Positions 55,701 to 62,532 of a stretch of 64,000 bases of DNA are shown here, in pieces. Position numbers and translations under genes: made by a program. Source of the stretch: an uncultured Muribaculaceae bacterium (GTDB lineage: Bacteria > Bacteroidota > Bacteroidia > Bacteroidales > Muribaculaceae); NCBI GenBank assembly GCA_910586895.1, contig CAJUIW010000009.1, positions 41,867 through 105,866 of the forward strand. The letters run 5' to 3'. Below the pieces are notes generated by a model. It had not been told where the DNA came from, did not search any database, and saw only the letters and a list, made by a program, of their open reading frames with translations. Each line of letters starts with the position of its first letter. Positions within the stretch are counted from its first letter, which is position 1.

Positions 55701-55969
55701 ATGTCATTGTCACCGTTCCGGTCGCTGGCAAAAGCAATCTTCTTTCCGTCAGGCGACCATATCGGCTTACTTTCATACGAAGGTAAGGCGGTAAGTCTTA
55801 CAGCTTCGCCACCCTGAGTCTTTACTTTGTAGATATCACCTTTATAAGTGAATACTATCTCCTTCCCGTCAGGTGATATCTTGGCATCACGCAGCCATAA
55901 AGGAGTAGCCGCACCGGCTAATAAAGCCGACCCTGTAAAACAGAGTGTTGTAAGCAATGATTTTTTCAT
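52703..55969 (-). CDS. tricorn-like S41 peptidase with PD40 propellers
   Basis: 1088 aa. Signal peptide MKKSLLTTLCFTGSALLAGA. Two sets of WD40-like PD40 repeats (ISPDGKEIVFTYKGDIYKV, WSPDGKKIAFASDRNGDNDI, LSPDGKKLAYIADR and others) cover about residues 20-560. A lysine-rich insertion at about 570-625 (SRSKKQSEPAASTKDKKQK) interrupts the second propeller; it is unusual for an exported protein. A C1-type helical domain, a PDZ domain (GAVITAINGVELTDSVDYN, about 835) and the S41 catalytic core follow, with Ser S993 in GEANYSNAHG. The family degrades peptides in the periplasm. It heads the operon with DUF2027-Smr and EFR1. Confidence 0.93.
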   Translation of the reverse strand: MKKSLLTTLCFTGSALLAGAATPLWLRDAKISPDGKEIVFTYKGDIYKVKTQGGEAVRLTALPSYESKPIWSPDGKKIAFASDRNGDNDIYIMDSNGGAAQRLTTNSAAEQPETFTPDGKYVVYSASIQLPASSIQFPGRPQSQLYKVPVKGGRATQILGVSAVNVQYIPGQDAFVYEDIKGFEDQWRKHHTSSVTRDIWRYDAKTGAYTNITSRFGEDRDPAVSTDGSTMYFLSERDGGSMNIFSMKLDAPGKLTQVTDFNTHPVRFLSIGADGTLAFTYNGEIYTKKGNAAPEKVNIDIITDDEPSLLTLNASRATGGAAVSPDGKQVAYVNRGEVFVTSVDHSSVKRITDTPAGESDITWGKDSRELYYTSERDGNYNIYRAWIARSEDPNFSNATVVKEERVFPADGVDRTVPNLSPDGKKLAYIADRNKLMVRDLTTGQDKQLTDGTTNPTRTKGFDVQWSPDSRMLLIENTQATHQPYGDIAVIDVATGELHKITDSGYFDAQPHWAMDGKAIIFLSERYGMRNHASWGSMYDVMLAFLTKDAYDRYRLNEEDYALLKEVEKSRSKKQSEPAASTKDKKQKGKSKKADDKADKAEAKKNETPQYDFANVEERTVRLTPNSSQIADAYLTPDGETLYYLSSFEGGYDLWKKSLRKDDAKIVNKLNGGGAYMQADPDGNIFLLGSSVRKFNPKNDRVTNVSLGGKFTIDTDKEREYMLRHVYNEERERFYVADMNGVQWDSLYNNYKRFLPHINNNYDYAEMLSELLGELNVSHTGGRYSGQAPKTPTGSFGLLYDLTYEGPGLKVSEVVEKGPFDHSGTSMAPGAVITAINGVELTDSVDYNAMFNDIIKKKTLVRFTTPSGATSEEVILPVSSGVMNELLYNRWISQREADVQKWSGGRLGYVHLRSMSDDSFREIYSKVMGKYRDLDGIVIDTRWNGGGRLHEDIEVMFSAEPYLTQDIHGMVTSTMPSRRWTKPSIMVIGEANYSNAHGTPWVYKHKGLGKLVGMPVPGTMSSVNWVTLQDPTLVFGIPVIGFRTAEGNYLENTQLEPDVRVLNAPADILNGEDTQLRTAVETLMRDIKK

Positions 55970-56016
55970 AACTATATTTGCGATAATGATTATTCAGTAA
56001 AAGTATATTTCATCTA

Positions 56017-56047
56017 CAAAGATACTTATGTGAACTCAAATATGCAA
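56017..56047 (-). promoter_or_regulatory. promoter of the S41 peptidase operon
   Basis: Minus strand TTG (56047-56045), spacing 20, TATCTTTG (56024-56017): full consensus, 48 bp before the start. Confidence 0.78.
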
Positions 56048-56049
56048 GA

Positions 56050-56079
56050 GTGCCCCTCCCGGCTAACCGGAAGGGGCAC
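56050..56079 (-). terminator. terminator of the OmpA gene
   Basis: GTGCCCCT-C-CCGG, loop CTAA, CCGG-A-AGGGGCAC, 12 pairs with one mismatch. It lies just upstream of the S41 promoter. The T-tail is short. Confidence 0.68.
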
Positions 56080-56147
56080 CCCATTTATCTGTTCAATATA
56101 GCCGGCATTTGGCGGTGTGCCGGGCGATATTGTTTATGAGTCAGATA

Positions 56148-57281
56148 TTAGTCCTCGATTGTGCAGATTGATACACGGTTCCAAGACTCTTCGCTGAACA
56201 TGTGGCCAATACCCTGACCTTCAGCCTGGATGCGGTCTGCAGAGATACCGTACTGCTTGATGAGAGCGTTCTTAACTGATTCGGCACGAGCGGCAGCAAG
56301 CTTGATGTTGAACTCTTCGTTACCGTCCTGTGAAGCATAGCCCTTGATAACTACCTTAGCGTCCTTGTGGTTCTTGAGGTAAGCGGCTACCATTTCTACG
56401 TTAGGCTTCTGGTCAGCAGTGATAACTGAAGAACCTATGCGGTAGAATATGTAACGTACGCTGTTAAGAGTATTGTTTACTTCCTTAACCACTTCGGGTT
56501 TCTTGTTCTGGCAAGCTGCGAGTTCAGCTGCGAGAGCTGCGTTCTGAGCCTGACCGGCTGCTACAGCGGCTGCGCAAGCGTCGAGTTCGCCACGGAGCTG
56601 ATTGATCTGAGCATTGAGAGCGTCGATTTCAGCGAGGTTACGGGTGTCAGCGCAACGGAAGCCTTCACCGAACTTGTAGGTAACACCGGCAAGGAGGTTG
56701 AAGCTTGCCTTGCGGCCATCATAAGCGGCTGATGACTGAGCAACATGAGCATCGCTCATATCCCAGATTACAGAAGGCTTAACTGAGATGGTGAAATTAC
56801 GTGTAACATTGAAGTTGAAGTTCAAGCCAGCCTTTGTGGCAAAGAAGTTGTGGTCAGGACCTACAGCTTTGTTGTAGTAGTTATGTCCCCAACCGGCACC
56901 GGCTACAGCCTCGATGTCAAATACACGACCGTCACAGTTATATCCGCCAAAAAGATTGAAGAGATTAACAGCTCCGTAAGCACCTACGTATGAATTGTCA
57001 AATACTGTAGCGCTACGTACGCCGTTGTTCTGGGTTGATGTGTTAACGCCAAAGAGGCTTTCAACACCTAATGCAAAAGCAGGAGAGATTTGCTTCTGAA
57101 TATGGATTCCGGCAGCACCGCGCATATTCTGGAAGAATGAATGTCCTTTCAGAGCGGTGGTAGCACCACCGTCCAAACCGATAGACCAATTTGATCCAAA
57201 TGAAGGAGTCTCTAATGCCTGTTGGGCTTGTGCTGTGGCCATGCTTGCAGCAGCGACAGCGATGAGAATCAATTTTTTCAT
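56148..57281 (-). CDS. major OmpA-family outer-membrane protein
   Basis: 377 aa from the ATG at 57281, where the signal peptide MKKLILIAVAAASMATAQAQ starts; the upstream in-frame ATG at 57329 lies before the -7 box. A beta-barrel half (about 25-205, FGSNWSIGLDGGATTALKGHSFFQN) is joined by an Ala/Gln-rich helix with several Cys (about 210-265) to a C-terminal OmpA peptidoglycan-binding domain (KVVIKGYASQDGNEEFN, LAAARAESVKNALI). Codon use is clean, as in highly expressed genes. It is probably among the most abundant outer-membrane proteins. Confidence 0.92.
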   Translation of the reverse strand: MKKLILIAVAAASMATAQAQQALETPSFGSNWSIGLDGGATTALKGHSFFQNMRGAAGIHIQKQISPAFALGVESLFGVNTSTQNNGVRSATVFDNSYVGAYGAVNLFNLFGGYNCDGRVFDIEAVAGAGWGHNYYNKAVGPDHNFFATKAGLNFNFNVTRNFTISVKPSVIWDMSDAHVAQSSAAYDGRKASFNLLAGVTYKFGEGFRCADTRNLAEIDALNAQINQLRGELDACAAAVAAGQAQNAALAAELAACQNKKPEVVKEVNNTLNSVRYIFYRIGSSVITADQKPNVEMVAAYLKNHKDAKVVIKGYASQDGNEEFNIKLAAARAESVKNALIKQYGISADRIQAEGQGIGHMFSEESWNRVSICTIED

Positions 57282-57314
57282 TGTAAAAACTTTTTTAACG
57301 TTGATAATTCGGCA

Positions 57315-57322
57315 CAAATATA
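57315..57322 (-). promoter_or_regulatory. -7 box of the OmpA gene
   Basis: TATATTTG on the minus strand, full match, 33 bp upstream of the start codon. The rest of the 335 bp gap to rfbB is AT-rich and contains only the rfbB promoter. Confidence 0.6.
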
Positions 57323-57541
57323 CAAACAATTTTTTAATTTAACTTAATTCGAATGAAACTCTGTATCGTTTGTAAGTTATTTGGAGTTCCTTTCGGTTAT
57401 TTTTACTATTCAAACATCCAAACATAAAATAATGTTGAGTGAAAGTCATATTTTTTTTGATTTAATTTAAGAAATCTTGTAAATACACCTTATTAATATG
57501 ATAATAGCAGTCAGAACTCCGGTCATATAAGCGATGAAAAA

Positions 57542-57572
57542 TTGGAAATAGCCAAAAGTTAGCGTATCTTTG
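57542..57572 (+). promoter_or_regulatory. promoter of the dTDP-sugar operon
   Basis: TTG at 57542-57544, spacing 20, TATCTTTG at 57565-57572: full consensus. The start is 44 bp downstream. No other promoter is seen until mnmE, so the whole unit may be read from here. Confidence 0.82.
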
Positions 57573-57616
57573 CCTTTGATAAGGTTAAAATTTTCACCAA
57601 AAGAATTAACCCATTT

Positions 57617-58816
57617 ATGAAAAAATACCTTGTAACAGGTGGCGCCGGTTTCATTGGGGCCAACTTTGTGAAATATCTAATCGGGAAGTGGGGCGCTGAT
57701 GTCTCCATCCTGGTTCTGGACGCACTGACCTATGCCGGAAATCTTATGACCATAAAGGAGGAACTGGATCTGCCCAATGTACGGTTCGTAAAAGGTGACA
57801 TAGGCGACAGCGCTCTTGTAGCTGAACTGCTGGCTGATTTCGACCCTGACTACATAGTGAATTTCGCTGCGGAAAGCCATGTTGACCGCAGTATCACAGG
57901 CCCGCGCATATTCCTTGAGACAAACATACTCGGCACACAGACTCTGCTCGAGGAAGCACGCAAGGCTTGGGCTGACGGCACCGATGAATCAGGGCACACG
58001 AAGTACCGGCAAGGAAAAAAATTCCTTCAGATAAGCACAGATGAAGTATATGGCTCTCTGACGAAGGATTATGAATCGGCACGTCCGCTCACGCTGAATG
58101 ACAATGTGAGCCGTGTCGTTGAAGGACGCTCGGGACTGAAAACATTCGGGCAGGGATTCTTTACCGAAACCACTCCCCTTGCACCGCGCTCCCCTTATTC
58201 GGCATCAAAAACATCGGCCGATCTTTTCGTGATGGCCTACGGTCATACTTATGGACTGCCGGTAAATATAACCCGCTGCAGCAACAACTACGGGCCCTAT
58301 CAATTCCCCGAAAAACTGATACCGCTTATTATCAAGAATATCCTTGAGGGACGCGCTCTCCCGGTATACGGCAAAGGCGAGAATGTACGCGACTGGCTCT
58401 ATGTGGATGACCACGCCAAAGCTATTGATATCGTGCTCCGCGAGGGTAAGACAGGCGAAGTCTACAACATAGGTGGCTTCAACGAGGAGCAGAACATTGA
58501 TATCGTGCGCCTGATAATATCCACAATAGCGCGGATCATGAATGAGGAGCCTGAGTACCGGAAGCTTCTGAAGGACCCGACAAAGCCTATTGATGAAGGT
58601 ATGATAAGTTATGTCAAGGACCGTCCGGGCCATGACATGCGTTATGCCATCGATCCGGAGAAAATAGCATCAGAACTTGGATGGTATCCTGAAACACCGT
58701 TCAGCCGTGGCATTGAGAAAACCATCCGGTGGTATCTTGACAATCAGCAGTGGTGCGACAGCGTCACTTCCGGAGCATATCTGGAATATTACCGCAACAT
58801 GTACTCTAACCGTTGA
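57617..58816 (+). CDS. rfbB: dTDP-glucose 4,6-dehydratase
   Basis: 399 aa. Converts dTDP-glucose to dTDP-4-keto-6-deoxyglucose. VTGGAGFIGANFVKYL at 6-21 binds NAD. ISTDEVYGSL (about 139) holds the Thr-Asp-Glu of the active site. Catalytic YSASK is at Y194 and K198. An insertion of about 30 residues between DEVYGSL and the YxxxK is usual for Bacteroidales RfbB. It is the first gene of a dTDP-3-aminosugar operon; the next gene begins 5 bp after its stop. Confidence 0.97.
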   Translation: MKKYLVTGGAGFIGANFVKYLIGKWGADVSILVLDALTYAGNLMTIKEELDLPNVRFVKGDIGDSALVAELLADFDPDYIVNFAAESHVDRSITGPRIFLETNILGTQTLLEEARKAWADGTDESGHTKYRQGKKFLQISTDEVYGSLTKDYESARPLTLNDNVSRVVEGRSGLKTFGQGFFTETTPLAPRSPYSASKTSADLFVMAYGHTYGLPVNITRCSNNYGPYQFPEKLIPLIIKNILEGRALPVYGKGENVRDWLYVDDHAKAIDIVLREGKTGEVYNIGGFNEEQNIDIVRLIISTIARIMNEEPEYRKLLKDPTKPIDEGMISYVKDRPGHDMRYAIDPEKIASELGWYPETPFSRGIEKTIRWYLDNQQWCDSVTSGAYLEYYRNMYSNR

Positions 58817-58821
58817 CCAAA

Positions 58822-59700
58822 ATGAAAGGAATTGTTCTCGCCGGCGGCTCCGGCACACGCCTGTATCCTATTACGAAAGGTATATCCAAACAGCTCGTCC
58901 CGGTATATGACAAACCGATGATATACTACCCGATTTCGACACTGATGCTTGCCGGGATACGCGATATTCTTATAATCTCAACACCTGATGACCTCCCCCA
59001 ATTCAAGCGATTGCTTGGCAGCGGCGAGGAGATAGGATTGAACTTCAGCTATGCCGAACAGCCACGCCCCGAGGGACTCGCACAGGCATTCCTGATTGGC
59101 GAAGAGTTTATAGGCAAGGATGATGTGTGCCTTGTGCTTGGCGACAACATATTCTACGGACAGGGCTTCACCGGGATGCTTCGAAATGCAGCCCGAAATG
59201 CAGCCGAAGGACAGGCCGGCATATTCGCATACCCGGTCAAGGATCCTCATCGCTACGGTGTGGTGACGGTCACAGATGACTGGAAAGCTACATCAATCGA
59301 GGAAAAGCCCTCTCAGCCTAAATCGAATCTTGCAGTGGTAGGATTATACTTCTATCCCAATTCCGTAGTGGAGATAGCCCGCGGCGTGAAACCATCGGCA
59401 CGGGGAGAGCTGGAGATTACTTCGGTAAATGAAGCATATCTTAACATGGGCTCACTATCGGTTCAACGGCTCGGACGTGGTTTTGCATGGCTTGATACAG
59501 GCACCATCGATTCACTGGCGGAGGCTTCTGACTTCGTGGCTTCTATCGAAAAACGGCAGGGATTTCAGGTGGCGGCACTTGAAGAGATTTCATTCCGCCA
59601 GGGCTGGATTGATGCGGCTGCACTCCGCCGGTTGGCCGAGCCGATGAAAGCCAATGAATACGGACAGTATCTCTTAGCATTGGCCGACAATGGTATCTGA
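58822..59700 (+). CDS. rfbA: glucose-1-phosphate thymidylyltransferase
   Basis: 292 aa from the ATG at 58822. Makes dTDP-glucose from dTTP and glucose 1-phosphate, the first step of the pathway. GGSGTRLYPITKGISKQLVP near residue 8 and the YDKPMIYYPISTLMLAGI that follows are the signature. LGDNIFYG (about 108) and AWLDTGTIDSL (about 219) are the other sites. The length is normal. It overlaps the first ketoisomerase gene by 11 bp. Confidence 0.97.
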   Translation: MKGIVLAGGSGTRLYPITKGISKQLVPVYDKPMIYYPISTLMLAGIRDILIISTPDDLPQFKRLLGSGEEIGLNFSYAEQPRPEGLAQAFLIGEEFIGKDDVCLVLGDNIFYGQGFTGMLRNAARNAAEGQAGIFAYPVKDPHRYGVVTVTDDWKATSIEEKPSQPKSNLAVVGLYFYPNSVVEIARGVKPSARGELEITSVNEAYLNMGSLSVQRLGRGFAWLDTGTIDSLAEASDFVASIEKRQGFQVAALEEISFRQGWIDAAALRRLAEPMKANEYGQYLLALADNGI

Positions 59701-60106
59701 CGGACCGCAGCTACTGGAAATTCCCAGGATTCAGGATGTAAGAGGCAATCTTTCATTCCTCGAGTATCCATCAACGCTTCCTTTTGAACCAGCGAGGTCC
59801 TACTGGATATATGACATTCCTACGGCCAAGATCCGGCACGGACATGCCTACTATACACAGCAGGAAGTCATTGTAGCTCTATCAGGCAGCTTCACGGTCC
59901 ATACGGAGCATATGGGTAAGATCCGGTCATTCCGGCTATCCTCGCCATGGACCGGACTGTATATACCGCCAATGACATGGCGGGTGATTGATGAATTCTC
60001 CTCAAACGCCTTACCGCTTGTGCTATCCTCCGGGCTATATTCCGAAGCTGACTACATACGTGAATACGAATTGTATAAAGAAATCTCTGATTGTGGCCAT
60101 GAATAG
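59690..60106 (+). CDS. FdtA/WxcM-like sugar ketoisomerase homologue, copy 1
   Basis: 138 aa cupin. FdtA/QdtA-type enzymes turn dTDP-4-keto-6-deoxyglucose into the 3-keto sugar. RGNLSFLEYPSTLPFEPARSY and SYWIYDIP (about 37) match the family. The catalytic loop, RGGHAH in active enzymes, reads RHGHAY at 49-54: the first His (H52) is present, but the second is Tyr54. This copy may therefore be inactive, altered in outcome (3-keto epimer) or a partner of copy 2. The start is inside rfbA. It overlaps copy 2 by 8 bp. Confidence 0.85.
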   Translation: MVSDGPQLLEIPRIQDVRGNLSFLEYPSTLPFEPARSYWIYDIPTAKIRHGHAYYTQQEVIVALSGSFTVHTEHMGKIRSFRLSSPWTGLYIPPMTWRVIDEFSSNALPLVLSSGLYSEADYIREYELYKEISDCGHE

Positions 60107-60530
60107 CTCCACATTCATCAACAGCCGGATAGGTGACTGCCGGATAATAGAACTCGAACGTATAGCGCATGACAATGGTACGATAGCCGTCGCTCAGAAC
60201 TCTGACCGGTTGCCATTCGCCATGAAACGCGCTTTCTATCTTTATGACATTCCCTCCGGTTCATCGCGCGGCGGACACGCCCATATTACCGACCATCAAC
60301 TCATAGTGGCCGTTTCGGGAGCGTTTACAGTCAATCTTACCGACGGACATGAACATTGCTCGTTCTTTCTGTCACAGCCTAACGAGGGGCTGTACGTCCC
60401 CCCCGGTATATGGCTTAATCTTGAACGATTCTCTTCGGGCAGCGTATGCCTTACACTCAGTTCGGGCAACTATCAGGAAGAAGACTACCTACGTGAGTAT
60501 GACCGCTTCATGAATCTCAAGAAAAAATGA
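60099..60530 (+). CDS. FdtA/QdtA-type dTDP-4-keto-6-deoxyglucose 3,4-ketoisomerase, copy 2
   Basis: 143 aa cupin from the ATG at 60099; upstream in-frame codons lie within copy 1 and were rejected. The loop SSRGGHAHITDHQLIVAVSG has both catalytic His (H60, H62), so it should make the 3-keto sugar for the aminotransferase that follows. FdtA gives the galacto product (Fuc3N) and QdtA the gluco one (Qui3N); by sequence alone I cannot say which. Copy 1 and copy 2 share only part of their sequence, so the duplication is old or the genes have different sources. Confidence 0.88.
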   Translation: MNSSTFINSRIGDCRIIELERIAHDNGTIAVAQNSDRLPFAMKRAFYLYDIPSGSSRGGHAHITDHQLIVAVSGAFTVNLTDGHEHCSFFLSQPNEGLYVPPGIWLNLERFSSGSVCLTLSSGNYQEEDYLREYDRFMNLKKK

Positions 60531-61663
60531 ACAAGGCTAAATATCCATTTCTTGATCTGGGGCTTGTCAATGCCGTATATGCCGACCGGATAAAGGAGGC
60601 GGTGTGCCGGGTAATTGACAGCGGACGATATATCGGCGGCGAGGAAAACAGCACCTTTGAACGCAAAATGTCGGAGCTGACCGAAGCTGATTGCATAGTA
60701 GGCACAAGCAACGGTCTTGACGCTCTCAGGCTGTCGATAATGGCACTTATAATATCCGGACGCCTACACCGTGGAGATAAGGTTATGGTGGCCGCAAATA
60801 CATATATTGCCTCGATACTCGCCATCACCGATGCCGGCCTCACACCTCAGCTTGTGGATCCTGACGATGACAGCATGCTGCTGACAGGAGATATAGTCAG
60901 GCAGAACATTACCGCCGACACGAAAGCCATTATGCCGGTTCATCTATACGGACGTGTGGCATGGGACGAGAGTATGGGCTTGATAGCTCAGGAAAGGAAT
61001 CTGATAGTCATTGAAGATGCGGCCCAGAGTATAGGCGCTAAAGCTCACGTAAAAGGTCTTTTCAGGAGTTCACGTGCAGGTGCATTGGGACATATCGGTG
61101 CATTCAGCTTCTACCCTACCAAGAACATCGGTGCGCTGGGTGATGCCGGAGCCATAGCCACACATGACCCCGAGCTTGCCGACATTTGCCGTGCACTTGC
61201 CAATTACGGCAGTGACCGCCGGTACCATAACATCTACCGAGGATATAACTGTCGCCTGGATCCGATGCAGGCAGCCATCTTATCCGTGAAGCTTGATTAC
61301 TGCGCAAATGAAACGCAGGAACGATTTGCCCGTGCGGTGGCTTACGAGAATACCATCTCCAATCCCCTTATCAGAAAGCCCTCTATAAGCCGCATGCCTA
61401 CTGACTCCGTTTGGCATCAGTACGTCATACGCTGTCCGCGCCGCGATGAGCTGCAAGAGTTTCTTGCCCGGCATGGCGTGCAGACCGACATCCATTATGC
61501 CGTGCCGCCGCATATGCAACCATGCTACAGCACACTCCCCCACAGGCCGCTCCCTATCACTGAGCAGATAGCGTCGGAGGTGCTGAGTCTGCCCATCACT
61601 CCTGCATGCACATCCGTTAAGGATGCTTCAGATATAGGACGCATTATAAATCAATTCAAATAA
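60527..61663 (+). CDS. dTDP-3-amino-3,6-dideoxyhexose aminotransferase (FdtB/QdtB-like)
   Basis: 378 aa, DegT/DnrJ/EryC1/StrS family. Uses PLP and glutamate to place the amino group on C3 of the 3-keto sugar. GTSNGLDALRLSI (59-71), ANTYIASILAI (90-100), VIEDAAQSIGA (161-171) and the PLP lysine K199 in GAFSFYPTKNIGALGDAGA are seen. NCRLDPMQAAIL and VWHQYVIR are also typical. It overlaps copy 2 by 4 bp. No N-acetyltransferase (FdtC/QdtC) gene follows, so the sugar may be used as free amine or acylated by an enzyme encoded elsewhere. Confidence 0.92.
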   Translation: MNKAKYPFLDLGLVNAVYADRIKEAVCRVIDSGRYIGGEENSTFERKMSELTEADCIVGTSNGLDALRLSIMALIISGRLHRGDKVMVAANTYIASILAITDAGLTPQLVDPDDDSMLLTGDIVRQNITADTKAIMPVHLYGRVAWDESMGLIAQERNLIVIEDAAQSIGAKAHVKGLFRSSRAGALGHIGAFSFYPTKNIGALGDAGAIATHDPELADICRALANYGSDRRYHNIYRGYNCRLDPMQAAILSVKLDYCANETQERFARAVAYENTISNPLIRKPSISRMPTDSVWHQYVIRCPRRDELQEFLARHGVQTDIHYAVPPHMQPCYSTLPHRPLPITEQIASEVLSLPITPACTSVKDASDIGRIINQFK

Positions 61664-61668
61664 CCCGC

Positions 61669-62514
61669 ATGGCACGACGCAAACATAAAAACAGGTTTCT
61701 TGCCGGAACCGCGTTGACAACAGCAATCGTTATACTTATATCGGCTCTGACCGGTATGGCACGAAGGTGCTCCGACAATTCTCCCGGACTGAAAATATCA
61801 ACACCCCTTGACGCGCTTCTGCATGTAGAGATGCCTGACAGCGTGAGCAATTCTCCGGTAAAGCACTACTCAGCCATCAATATAGCATTTAACCCCAGAC
61901 ATCATATTCCGAACTACGTCAGCTGGATTCTGACACGCGACATGGTAAACGGCACCATCCCGCGGGAGAACAAATTCTATACTGACCCTCGCGTAAAAGG
62001 ATGCGCATCGCCTGACGACTATAAATACTCCGGATATGATCGCGGCCACATGGCTCCTGCCGGTGATATGAAATGGTGTGAGGAGGCGATGCACGAATCA
62101 TTCAGCATGGCCAACATGTGCCCGCAGGCAAAACCGCTAAATACCGGAGCATGGAAAAAACTGGAGGAAAAATGCCGCCAATGGGCCGAGGCTGACAGTG
62201 CTATCGTGATTGTATGCGGTCCTATTCTGACTCGCGAACCGGAAGCATACATTGGCGCCACCCACGTATCGGCGCCATCAGGATTTTTCAAAGTGATACT
62301 GTCGCCCGGAAGCAATCCCCCACGCGCCATAGGATTTATAATGCCCAACGCCAAAGTGCCGGGAGGAATACAGCAGGCTGCCGTAAGCGTCGACAGCGTG
62401 GAACGCGCCACCGGTTTTGACTTTTTCGCAGCACTACCCGACTCAATAGAATCTATCGTCGAATCACAGTGTGACTTTCACTACTGGAGTACAATACGAC
62501 CCAAGAAGAATTAA
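61669..62514 (+). CDS. exported or membrane-anchored DNA/RNA non-specific endonuclease
   Basis: 281 aa. An N-terminal hydrophobic segment (about 10-28, FLAGTALTTAIVILISALTG) after a basic MARRKHKNR start acts as signal or anchor. The NUC domain shows YDRGHMAPAGD with the catalytic H127, an Asn in NMCPQ (about 149) and a GPILTREPEAYIG strand, as in Serratia nuclease and NucA. It should degrade nucleic acid outside the cytoplasm. It starts 5 bp after the aminotransferase gene and precedes mnmE by 18 bp. Confidence 0.92.
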   Translation: MARRKHKNRFLAGTALTTAIVILISALTGMARRCSDNSPGLKISTPLDALLHVEMPDSVSNSPVKHYSAINIAFNPRHHIPNYVSWILTRDMVNGTIPRENKFYTDPRVKGCASPDDYKYSGYDRGHMAPAGDMKWCEEAMHESFSMANMCPQAKPLNTGAWKKLEEKCRQWAEADSAIVIVCGPILTREPEAYIGATHVSAPSGFFKVILSPGSNPPRAIGFIMPNAKVPGGIQQAAVSVDSVERATGFDFFAALPDSIESIVESQCDFHYWSTIRPKKN

Positions 62515-62532
62515 TTAGCCAACCAACATTGA

